Below, piece by piece: positions 24,316 to 33,000 of a stretch of 38,331 nucleotides of DNA; position 1 is the stretch's first letter, and each line of letters starts with the position of its first letter. The notes beneath the pieces are model-generated. The model was not told the DNA's origin, did no database searches, and worked only from the letters and a program-made list of their open reading frames with translations. The position numbers and the translations under genes are program-made. The stretch spans positions 1-38,331 of the forward strand of contig BAJA01000045.1 in assembly GCA_000613465.1 (NCBI GenBank). Reading direction: 5' to 3'. Source of the stretch: Bacteroides nordii WAL 11050 = JCM 12987. Its GTDB lineage: Bacteria > Bacteroidota > Bacteroidia > Bacteroidales > Bacteroidaceae.

Positions 24316-25614
24316 TTAAATAATCTTTCCAAAAAGATCAAAATCATCAGAATCAATCACCTCTATCTGATAAAAGTGACCAATCAGAAGCGTTTGGTCC
24401 GCACGATTAATCAAAACTTCCGGATCCACTTCCGGAGAATCGAACTCCGTACGTCCAATATAATAATCTCCCTCAATACGATCAATAATTACTTTTAGTT
24501 GCTTACCCACTTTCGCAGCACTTAACTCAGATGATATCCCTTGCTGAATATCCATCAATTCATCCAAACGAGCTTGCTTTTCTTCTGCAGAAACAGAATC
24601 TTCATAATGCTCGGCAGCATAAGTCCCCTCCTCTTCTGAATATACAAAAGCTCCCATTCTGTCAAAACGTGCCTTACGAACGAACTCTTTCAATTCTTCA
24701 AAATCAGCCTCCGTTTCTCCCGGATGCCCTACCATCAGGGTAGTGCGCAAATGAATACCGGGAACTTCTTTACGAAACTGTTCTATTAACCGATAAGTAT
24801 CCTCCTTTGTTACATGCCTACGCATATGCTCCAACATATTATCACTAATATGCTGCAAAGCGATATCCATATATTTACATACATTATCACGCTCACGCAT
24901 TACACGAAAAAGATCTGTAGGGAAATGAGCTGGATAAGCATAATGCAGACGAATCCATTCTACCCCAGGAATATCAGAAATACGTTCTATCAATTCCGGA
25001 AGCATTTGTTTCTTATACAAGTCAATTCCGTAATAAGTAAGCTCTTGTGCTATAACCTGAAACTCTTTCACGCCCTGAGACACAAGATATTTCACCTCAT
25101 CCAGTATTTCTTCAATCGGCCGTGACACATGGTGTCCTGTTATTATAGGAATAGCACAATACGAGCATTTGCGGTCACACCCTTCCGAGATTTTCAGATA
25201 AGCATAATGACCGGGAGTAGTTAATGTTCGTTCAATGTGTAATTCATCGTGATAGGCTTTACCCAGATCTTTCAGCAGTTCTTTCCAATTAAACTTTCCA
25301 TAAAATTTATCAACCTGGGGAATTTCGATTGCCAGTTCTTTTAAGTATCGTTCCGACAAACATCCCATCACGAATAATTTCTCCAGATTCCCTTCTTCCT
25401 TCTCCTGAGCAAAATCAAGAATCATATTAATAGACTCCTCTTTTGCATCACCTATAAAGCCACAGGTATTTATTACTGCAATTTCTCCTTCAGGTTTCTC
25501 AGAATCATGAGTAACGTTATATCCAGCTTCGTTCAGTTGACGCATCAACTGTTCTGAATCTACCAAATTTTTAGAACACCCTAAGGTTATAATATCTATA
25601 GTCTTTCTCTTCAT
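24316..25614 (-). CDS. rimO: RimO, ribosomal protein S12 methylthiotransferase
   Basis: 432 aa radical SAM enzyme that adds a methylthio group to the conserved Asp of ribosomal protein S12. The N-terminal MTTase domain has Cys13, Cys51 and Cys85 for the auxiliary Fe-S cluster. The radical SAM motif CDRKCSYC (146-153) follows, and a C-terminal TRAM domain (about 365-430) includes IDRIEGDYYIGRTEFDSPEVD. The opening ITLGCSKNLVDSE is characteristic of RimO rather than MiaB. The start overlaps the ftsY stop by 4 bases (ATGA), so the two genes are translationally coupled. Confidence 0.96.
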   Translation of the reverse strand: MKRKTIDIITLGCSKNLVDSEQLMRQLNEAGYNVTHDSEKPEGEIAVINTCGFIGDAKEESINMILDFAQEKEEGNLEKLFVMGCLSERYLKELAIEIPQVDKFYGKFNWKELLKDLGKAYHDELHIERTLTTPGHYAYLKISEGCDRKCSYCAIPIITGHHVSRPIEEILDEVKYLVSQGVKEFQVIAQELTYYGIDLYKKQMLPELIERISDIPGVEWIRLHYAYPAHFPTDLFRVMRERDNVCKYMDIALQHISDNMLEHMRRHVTKEDTYRLIEQFRKEVPGIHLRTTLMVGHPGETEADFEELKEFVRKARFDRMGAFVYSEEEGTYAAEHYEDSVSAEEKQARLDELMDIQQGISSELSAAKVGKQLKVIIDRIEGDYYIGRTEFDSPEVDPEVLINRADQTLLIGHFYQIEVIDSDDFDLFGKII

Positions 25615-26570
25615 GCATTCTCTCCAAACAAGGAATCTACAAATTCTTTTTTACGGAAAACCTGCAAGTCTTCCATACCTTCCCCCAAACCGATATACTT
25701 TACAGGAATTTTAAACTGATCAGAAATACCAATCACGACTCCCCCTTTAGCTGTACCATCTAATTTGGTAATAGCCATAGCTGTAACCTCTGTTGCCAAT
25801 GTAAATTGTTTCGCTTGCTCAAAAGCATTTTGCCCGGTAGAACCATCAAGCACCAACAAAACCTCATTAGGAGCATCAGGTACAACTTTCTTCATAACGT
25901 TCTTGATCTTTGTCAGTTCATTCATCAATCCTACCTTATTATGCAAGCGCCCGGCAGTATCAATAATAACCACATCAGCACCATTGGAAACAGCCGAACT
26001 TAGTGTATCGTATGCTACGGAAGCGGGATCAGAACCCATTTTTTGCTTAATAACAGGTACTCCTACTCTTTCACCCCAAATAACCAATTGCTCCACGGCA
26101 GCAGCACGGAATGTATCCGCAGCACCCAAGTACACTGATTTTCCGGCTTTCTTAAACTGATATGCCAATTTTCCAATAGTAGTAGTCTTGCCTACCCCAT
26201 TAACACCCACTACCATAATTACATATGGCTTCTTATCTATTGGCACATCAAAATCAGCTACATCATCAGAGTTATTCTCTGTCAGCAATGCAGCTATTTC
26301 ATCACGAAGAATAGTATTAAGTTCTTGTGTGTTTACATATTTATCATTTGAAGCACGTTTTTCAATACGCTTAATGATGTTTAATGTAGTCTCTACACCT
26401 ACATCAGAAGTAATGAGCACCTCTTCCAAATTATCTAACACTTCGTCGTCCACTTTTGACTTACCGGCTACTGCACGGGCTATCTTACTGAACACGCTTT
26501 CCTTGGTTTTAGATAATCCTTTATCTAAAGTTTCCTTCTTTTCCTTTGAAAAAAAACTAAAAAATCCCAT
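25611..26570 (-). CDS. ftsY: FtsY, signal recognition particle receptor
   Basis: 319 aa SRP GTPase that docks SRP-bound ribosomes at the membrane. It has a short charged A-domain with amphipathic N-terminus (MGFFSFFSKEKKE), the helical N domain (about 20-100), and the G domain with G1 GVNGVGKT (122-129), DTAGR (204-208) and TKLDG (268-272). The lack of a long acidic N-terminal extension is usual in this phylum. A -7 box TATCTTTG lies 33 nt upstream. It is transcribed with rimO. Confidence 0.96.
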   Translation of the reverse strand: MGFFSFFSKEKKETLDKGLSKTKESVFSKIARAVAGKSKVDDEVLDNLEEVLITSDVGVETTLNIIKRIEKRASNDKYVNTQELNTILRDEIAALLTENNSDDVADFDVPIDKKPYVIMVVGVNGVGKTTTIGKLAYQFKKAGKSVYLGAADTFRAAAVEQLVIWGERVGVPVIKQKMGSDPASVAYDTLSSAVSNGADVVIIDTAGRLHNKVGLMNELTKIKNVMKKVVPDAPNEVLLVLDGSTGQNAFEQAKQFTLATEVTAMAITKLDGTAKGGVVIGISDQFKIPVKYIGLGEGMEDLQVFRKKEFVDSLFGENA

Positions 26571-26602
26571 GATACTTACTATTTGTATAATACATTATGC
26601 TA

Positions 26603-26610
26603 CAAAGATA
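26603..26610 (-). promoter_or_regulatory. Putative -7 box of ftsY-rimO
   Basis: Minus-strand TATCTTTG, a perfect TAnnTTTG, between the DUF4295 terminator and the ftsY start. A -33 TTG at the right spacing is not seen. The rest of the 26571-26770 gap shows nothing else. Confidence 0.5.
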
Positions 26611-26770
26611 TAATAAAGTAATGAAAAACTAAAAAGTGAGGCAAAAAAATTGAAACTCCACAACGTTTTAGTAAACTTCAAACAACAACAAGAAAGCATT
26701 TCAAACTGTTCAGAAGAGCTCTTTTTTATTTATAGAATTACAAATAAAGATTCACAAATCTATAACTACA

Positions 26771-26807
26771 AAAAAATCCCCCCAATAACAACATGAGAGG
26801 ATTTTTT
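26771..26807 (-). terminator. Terminator after the rpmB-rpmG-DUF4295 unit
   Basis: AAAAAATCC (26771-26779) and GGATTTTTT (26799-26807) pair perfectly around a 19-nt loop, with a T tract on the minus strand. It lies 23 nt beyond the DUF4295 stop. Confidence 0.75.
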
Positions 26808-26830
26808 AATTGCAGGGCAACCGCAATCTA

Positions 26831-26989
26831 TTATTTCTTGAAAAAGTCTTGTACCTTTTCGTTAGGAACCATCTGTTCATCAAAAATGTAAGCACCAGTT
26901 TTCGGAGACTTAACCATTTTGATAACCTTAGTATAAGAACGACCTTCTTTAGATCCTTCGTGCAAACTTGCTACTGTTTTCTTTGCCAT
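26831..26989 (-). CDS. DUF4295-family small basic protein of the L33/L28 cluster
   Basis: A 52-aa protein: start ATG at 26987-26989, stop TAA at 26831-26833. It begins MAKKTVASLHEGSKEGRSYT and ends VQDFFKK. It is basic (many Lys), soluble and lacks a signal peptide. It resembles the DUF4295 family found next to rpmG and rpmB in Bacteroidetes. That position (20 nt after rpmG) suggests a ribosome-associated role, which is inference. It is too short for common length cut-offs and easily missed. Confidence 0.85.
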   Translation of the reverse strand: MAKKTVASLHEGSKEGRSYTKVIKMVKSPKTGAYIFDEQMVPNEKVQDFFKK

Positions 26990-27009
26990 GGGTTATTCTC
27001 TATCTTTTA

Positions 27010-27198
27010 TTATTTAATTTCCTTGTGAACTGTTACTCTCTTCAGAATAGGGTTGTATTTCTTCAACTCAAGTCTTTCTGTAGTATTCTTTCTATTTTTT
27101 GTTGTGATATAACGAGATGTTCCCGGCATACCGCTATCTTTATGTTCTGTACATTCCAGAATCACCTGTACTCTATTACCTTTTGCTTTCTTTGCCAT
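27010..27198 (-). CDS. rpmG: Ribosomal protein L33
   Basis: 62 aa (MAKKAKGNRVQVILECTEHK start). It has the L33 signature RYITTKNRKNTTERLELKKYNP and a basic C-terminus. Only one cysteine is present, so this is the zinc-independent form without CxxC pairs. It lies 21 nt after rpmB and 20 nt before the DUF4295 gene in a compact unit. A component of the 50S subunit near the E site. Confidence 0.96.
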   Translation of the reverse strand: MAKKAKGNRVQVILECTEHKDSGMPGTSRYITTKNRKNTTERLELKKYNPILKRVTVHKEIK

Positions 27199-27219
27199 AA
27201 TCAGTTTTCTCCTCTACGT

Positions 27220-27480
27220 TTAGCCAATCACTTTAATGGTTTTCCAATCACAATACCCTTTAGCAACTGCATCGTTCAGTGCAGCATCCAATCCTTTTTT
27301 GTTAATAATGCGCAAACCAGCAGCACAAAGGCTAAGGCTGATCCAGCAGTCCTGTTCTACATAATAGAACTTCTTGTTAAACAAGTTCAAATCAAAGGTT
27401 CTCTTTGTTCTTCTCTTTGAGTGTGAAACATTGTTGCCAATCATGGCTTTCTTTCCGGTAATTTGACAAATCTTCGACAT
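27220..27480 (-). CDS. rpmB: Ribosomal protein L28
   Basis: 86 aa. The opening MSKICQITGKKAMIGNNVSHSKRRTKRTF is the standard L28 N-terminus, and the WISLSLCAAGLRIINKKG segment the conserved core. First gene of the rpmB-rpmG-DUF4295 unit, with a promoter at 27530-27560. Large-subunit protein needed for 50S assembly. Confidence 0.97.
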   Translation of the reverse strand: MSKICQITGKKAMIGNNVSHSKRRTKRTFDLNLFNKKFYYVEQDCWISLSLCAAGLRIINKKGLDAALNDAVAKGYCDWKTIKVIG

Positions 27481-27529
27481 TTCTATCTTATTTTTATAGT
27501 TTTTATCTATACTTATTTCAAACAGAGCG

Positions 27530-27560
27530 CAAAGTAAGCACTTTTATAGATATAAAACAA
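27530..27560 (-). promoter_or_regulatory. Promoter of rpmB-rpmG-DUF4295
   Basis: Minus-strand TTG (27558-27560), a 20-nt spacer, then TTACTTTG (27530-27537), one mismatch from TAnnTTTG. The leader to the rpmB ATG is about 45 nt. Confidence 0.55.
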
Positions 27561-27600
27561 GTAATTCTTAAAATAATTCGTTATACAGTACACTTTTTCT

Positions 27601-28833
27601 TTATTTTAGAAGGTCCAGAAGTAACAAAAAGGCATTATTCCCAGCTCTCTCGACATTCATCTCTCTCCCACGGTCTGTATCTTGTTTCATTGTTCGAATT
27701 TCATTTTTATAGGCAGCAGCAATCCAAACGGTCCCCACCGGTTTCTCTTTTGTCCCTCCACTAGGACCGGCTATTCCTGAAGTTGAAACGGCGCAATCAG
27801 TTTTCAACGCTTTCATCGCACCTTTTACCATTTCAATCACAGTTTCTTCACTGACAGCCCCCTGTTTTTTGAGCGTTTCAGACGACACCCCCAACAACGA
27901 TTCCTTAATTTCATTAGAATAAGCAACAATCCCTCCTTTAAAGTAATCCGAACTCCCAGGCACGGAAGTTAATTTAGCAGCAATGCTTCCTCCCGTACAA
28001 CTCTCTGCGGTGGATACGGTCAAATTCTTCTCTCTTAGCAAATTTCCAATAAGTATTTCAAGTGGAGTATCTTCTTCATCAAAAACAGCATCTCCCAAAA
28101 TATACTTCAGTTTACACCCTTCAACGGAAATCTGAGATTGCACCTCTTCTTTATCCCTTCCACGCCCTGTAAGCCGAAGCCGAATAATACCGGGTTTAGG
28201 CAAATAGGCCAATTTTATAGATTTAGGCAAAGCCTCTTCCCATGATTCAAGTTTTTCTGCCAAGACAGATTCAGGATAATTCTTTACGGTAAAAGTCTTA
28301 TGTATAATAACATCTGTATCAAATTTCTGACGCAAACGAGGAATTACCTCTTCGCTCATCACAGTAATCATTTCCTGAGGCACACCCGGCATAGATACCA
28401 ATACCTTACCATTTTTTTCAAACCAACTAACGGACGCACTACCTACCCGGTTATTTATCACAAGGCAATCTTTCGGAACCATTGCCTGGCTCTTATTTAA
28501 CGCATTCATCGGTATCTTACTTGCCAATACACGCTTGATATTTTCAAATACCTCTTCACTAAACACTAACTCCGTATCAAAATAAGCACATAACGTCTGT
28601 TTGGTTATATCATCTTTCGTAGGCCCCAATCCACCAGTCATCAATACAATATCGGCCCTATTCATCGCATCGTCTACAGCCTCAGTTATTTCATCCGCAC
28701 GATCACGGACAGAAACAACACGAATCACCTCAATGCCAACTTTATTCAACTCACGCCCCATCCAGGCCGAATTTGTATCGACAACCTGCCCTATCAGTAG
28801 TTCATCGCCTATTGTAATAATCTCTGCAAACAT
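27601..28833 (-). CDS. cinA: CinA, competence/damage-inducible protein, NMN deamidase family
   Basis: 410 aa from the ATG at 28833. An in-frame TTG further upstream (28875) is less likely because homologues start at MFAEIITIGDELL. The N-terminal molybdopterin-binding-like (MoCF) domain carries TNSAWMGREL and MTGGLGPTKDD. The C-terminal CinA domain carries TAESCTGGSIAAKL and SGIAGPSGG, which in studied members gives nicotinamide-nucleotide amidase activity for pyridine nucleotide recycling. It lies 59 nt after tsaD, in the same direction and probably co-transcribed. Confidence 0.93.
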   Translation of the reverse strand: MFAEIITIGDELLIGQVVDTNSAWMGRELNKVGIEVIRVVSVRDRADEITEAVDDAMNRADIVLMTGGLGPTKDDITKQTLCAYFDTELVFSEEVFENIKRVLASKIPMNALNKSQAMVPKDCLVINNRVGSASVSWFEKNGKVLVSMPGVPQEMITVMSEEVIPRLRQKFDTDVIIHKTFTVKNYPESVLAEKLESWEEALPKSIKLAYLPKPGIIRLRLTGRGRDKEEVQSQISVEGCKLKYILGDAVFDEEDTPLEILIGNLLREKNLTVSTAESCTGGSIAAKLTSVPGSSDYFKGGIVAYSNEIKESLLGVSSETLKKQGAVSEETVIEMVKGAMKALKTDCAVSTSGIAGPSGGTKEKPVGTVWIAAAYKNEIRTMKQDTDRGREMNVERAGNNAFLLLLDLLK

Positions 28834-28892
28834 ACTTATACCAATCAGATAATTGTAATTAGAAACCTCTTTCAATACAAATCTCTTTTATA

Positions 28893-29912
28893 TCACAAAG
28901 TAACACGCGAATAAGCCGGAAGTTCGATTGAACAAAAGTCCTGATCCAGATACTTGAAGTAACCTGTAATAGCAATCATTGCGGCATTATCTGTAGTATA
29001 ACTGAATTTAGGAATGAATATTTTCCAGCCATATTTTTCGGCATGTTCACGGAAAGAGTTACGCAATCCGTTATTGGCAGATACTCCACCAGCTACAGCT
29101 ACCTCATTTATTTTATACTGCTTGGCAGCTTTTCGAAGTTTATCCATAAGAATATCTACAATTGTTGCTTCCAGTGAAGCTGCAAGATCTACCTTATGAT
29201 GTTCAATGAAATCAGGATCATCCTTCATCCAATCACGAAGTGAATAAAGGAAGGAAGTCTTCAATCCACTAAAACTATAATCCAGTCCCGGTATATGCGG
29301 TTTACTAAAAGTAAATGCTTTCGGATTTCCCTGGCGTGCTAATTTATCAATAATTGGTCCTCCCGGATATCCGAGCCCCATCACCTTTGAGCATTTGTCA
29401 ATTGCTTCTCCGGCAGCATCATCAATAGTCTGCCCCAGAATTTCCATATCATTATATGCCTTCACCAATACTATCTGCGAATTTCCACCCGACACAAGCA
29501 AGCAAAGAAAAGGATAGCTAGGCTGCTGAATTTCTTCACCCTCTACTTTAATAAAATGGGCTAACACATGACCTGTCAGATGATTAACATCAACCATTGG
29601 TATATTTAAAGAACGGGCAAAACCTTTTGCAAACGAAACTCCCACAAGTAATGACCCCATTAATCCCGGACCACGCGTAAAAGCTACAGCACTCAATTCC
29701 TCCTTGGTCACCCCTGCACGTTTTAATGCTTCATGTACCACCGGAACTATATTTTGCTGATGTGCACGCGAAGCAAGCTCAGGCACTACACCCCCATACG
29801 CTTCATGAACAGCCTGGCTGGATACCACATTCGACAGCAAATAACCATCCTTGATAACGGCTGCCGACGTATCATCACAAGAGGACTCAATTCCTAATAT
29901 TATTGTACTCAT
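28893..29912 (-). CDS. tsaD: TsaD, tRNA threonylcarbamoyladenosine transferase subunit
   Basis: 339 aa from the ATG at 29912 (an upstream TTG at 29937-29939 is part of the -7 box and unlikely to be used). It has the ASKHA fold, metal ligands His111 and His115 in HLTGH, the N-terminal ILGIESSCDDTSAAVI, and ELASRAHQQNI. TsaD with TsaB and TsaE transfers threonylcarbamoyl to A37 of ANN-decoding tRNAs (t6A), an essential modification. It is transcribed divergently from tamB from overlapping promoters. Confidence 0.96.
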   Translation of the reverse strand: MSTIILGIESSCDDTSAAVIKDGYLLSNVVSSQAVHEAYGGVVPELASRAHQQNIVPVVHEALKRAGVTKEELSAVAFTRGPGLMGSLLVGVSFAKGFARSLNIPMVDVNHLTGHVLAHFIKVEGEEIQQPSYPFLCLLVSGGNSQIVLVKAYNDMEILGQTIDDAAGEAIDKCSKVMGLGYPGGPIIDKLARQGNPKAFTFSKPHIPGLDYSFSGLKTSFLYSLRDWMKDDPDFIEHHKVDLAASLEATIVDILMDKLRKAAKQYKINEVAVAGGVSANNGLRNSFREHAEKYGWKIFIPKFSYTTDNAAMIAITGYFKYLDQDFCSIELPAYSRVTL

Positions 29913-29936
29913 AGTTTTTTTGATGTTTAAACGGTG

Positions 29937-29986
29937 CAAAAGTAATGATAAAAGTACGATTCATAACGAACTATTTTATATTTTTG
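29937..29986. promoter_or_regulatory. Back-to-back promoters of tsaD (minus) and tamB (plus)
   Basis: On the minus strand TACTTTTG at 29937-29944 is a perfect -7 box for tsaD. On the plus strand TATTTTTG at 29979-29986 is a perfect -7 box for tamB. The boxes are only 34 bp apart, so the two promoters overlap and may compete. Clear -33 TTG elements are not seen for either. Confidence 0.6.
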
Positions 29987-30019
29987 TTCGCAAAATAAAA
30001 GTAACCGCTTATCAGAACG

Positions 30020-33000
30020 CTGAAAAAGACTGTACGCTGGGTACTCGGTATTGTACTGGGAGTATATATCGGGGTCATTCTTTTGTTGAACATACCTTTT
30101 GTTCAGCAGAAGTTTGCTGTATTCGTAGCCAAAGAACTCTCCCGTGTAATGGGTACCGAATTAACTATTGGAAGAATAGATATGGGACTGCTGAACCGTA
30201 TCATTATCGACGATGTATTACTTGACGACCAGTCAGGAAAGGAAATGTTGAAGGTCACCCGTCTTTCTGCCAAGTTTGAGATACTTCCTCTTTTCAAAGG
30301 AAAAATAACTATTAGTAGTGTACAGTTGTTTGGTTTCAACATCAATCTAAACAAAAAAACTCCGGATTCACCACCTAACTTCAAATTTGTCCTTGACGCA
30401 TTTGCATCCAAAGATACTGTTAAGAAAGAGAAAAATATCGACTTGCGTATCAATTCCATATTAATTCGTCGTGGAAAACTGGCATATGATGTACTTTCTG
30501 AAGAAAAGACTCCGGGAAAGTTTAATGCCAAGCATGTACGTTTACAGAACATTATAGCCAACATCTCGTTGAAAGCGCTGCAAAATGACTCTGTGAACGC
30601 TTCAATCAAGCGGCTGAGCGTAGATGAACAATCCGGATTTGAACTTAAAAAATTAAGTCTGAAGTTAGTAGCCAATGATAAAGAAATGTCTATTGATAAT
30701 TTTGTTATCGATTTGCCCAATACTTCCTTAAAGATGGATACTATTCATCTGAATTACGATAGCTTGGGAGCATTTAAACAATTTACCAATAATGTACGAT
30801 TCTCTTTCCACACATTGCCTTCACACATCACATTAAAGGATATTTCTCCGTTTGTTCCGGCACTATCCAATTTTAAAGAGCAGATCGAACTCGATATGGA
30901 TGTTAATGGTACAATAGACCAATTGAATTGCTCTAAACTTGAAATAAAAGCCGGTAAGCAGTTCCATCTGTTAGGAGATGTTTCCCTGCAAGACTTGTCA
31001 CACCCACAAGACGCTTTCGTCTTTGGTAAGATGTCTAATCTTTCGGCCAATAGTGCCGGCATTGGCTTTTTAGTACGCAATTTAAGTAAAAACTATAATG
31101 GAGTTCCTCCTGTACTCGAGCGCTTAGGAGATGTATCCTTTCACGGAGAGATTTCCGGATACTTCACAGACCTCGTTACATACGGTCTGTTCCATACAGA
31201 CATAGGCTCTGTAAAAACCGACTTGAAACTCAGTTCTAACAAAGAAAAGGGGCTGTTTGCTTATTCCGGTTCCGTTAAAACAAAAGATTTTGAACTGGGA
31301 AAATTACTGAATAATGAAAAGTTAGGAGAAATCACCTTCAATCTCGACGTACAAGGCAGTCATTATGAAAAACAGCGCCCTTCCATCGTGTTGAAAGGTT
31401 TAGTAGCTGCTATTGAATATAGTAATTATAAATATGAAAATATCACTCTTGATGGTGAATACAAACGTGGTGGATTCAATGGTAAAGCTGCATTAAATGA
31501 CGAAAACGCTACTATTGCGATCAATGGTGATATTAATCTGACTGAGAAAGTACCTACTTTTGACTTTTCAGCCTCAGTTAGCAATTTCCGTCCACACGAA
31601 CTAAACCTGACACCCAAATACGAAGATGCAACATTCTCCGTAAAAGTAAAAGCAAACTTCAAGGGAGGCTCTATCGATCAGATGATCGGTAATATAGACA
31701 TCGATAGTTTGCAATTCACAGCTCCCGAGAAAAATTTCTTTATGAAAAATATGCATCTGTCCGCCACACAACAAACAGGTATTAATCAACTAACTCTAAA
31801 CTCAGAGTTTCTGACTGCTAATGTAAAAGGACGTTTCATGTACCATACACTACCCTCCAGCGTAATGGGCATTTTGCGCAGTTATATCCCCTCGCTCATT
31901 CTTCCTCCTAAAAAAACGATAGAGACAGATAACAATTTCAGTTTTGACATTAATATATATAATACAGATATCTTATCCACCATTTTTGATATTCCATTAA
32001 AGGTTTACACCCATTCCACCATTAACGGATATGTCAATGACCGAATGAAACGCTTGCGTGTGGAAGGATACTTCCCACGCCTACAATACAAAAACAATTT
32101 CTTAGAATCGGGATTGTTACTTTGCGAGAACCCTGCCGACCAGTTTAGAGTCAGGGTTCGTTTTACAAATCAAAAAAAGAAGGGAGCTGTAAACCTATCT
32201 CTGGAAGCACAGGCTAAAGATGATCTTGTAAACACTACCATCAATTGGGGAAATAATGCTGCCGTTACATATAGCGGCCAACTGGCTGCCGCAGCACAAT
32301 TCTTACGTACAGAAGGAGACAAACCCTTGCTCAAAGCAATTGTAGACATAAAACCGACAGATGTTATCTTAAATGATACCATCTGGGAAGTACATCCTTC
32401 GCAAGTAGTGGTGGATTCCGGTAAAATTGATGTTAACGATTTCTATTTTAGTCATCAGGACCGTTATATCCGAATCAACGGACGCGTATCCGACAATCCG
32501 GCGGATACAGTAAAAGTTAATCTGAAAGATATCAATATCGGTTATGTTTTTGATATTGCACGCATTTCAGACGATGTTAATTTTGAAGGAGATGCCACCG
32601 GTATGGCTTATGCCAGTGGAATACTGAAGAAGCCGGTGCTCAACACGCGCCTGTCTATCCGTAGTTTCACATTGAACAAAGGGTTATTAGGTGATTTAGA
32701 TATTTATGGAGCTTGGGACAATGAGAAGAAAGGTATTTATCTGGATGCCCATATCCAAGAAAAAGATATTTCCAAAGTTCACGTAGATGGGTTCATCTAC
32801 CCGATCAAACCTACCAGCGGACTTGATCTAAACATTGATGCCGAAAACCTGAATATTAAGTTTCTGGAACATTATATGCGGTCTATAGCTCAGGATATTA
32901 AAGGAAGAGCTACAGGAAAAGTACATTTTTACGGTAAATTCAAAGGATTAAATCTCGATGGTGCCGTAATGACAGATGCCTCAATGAAATTTGATATACT

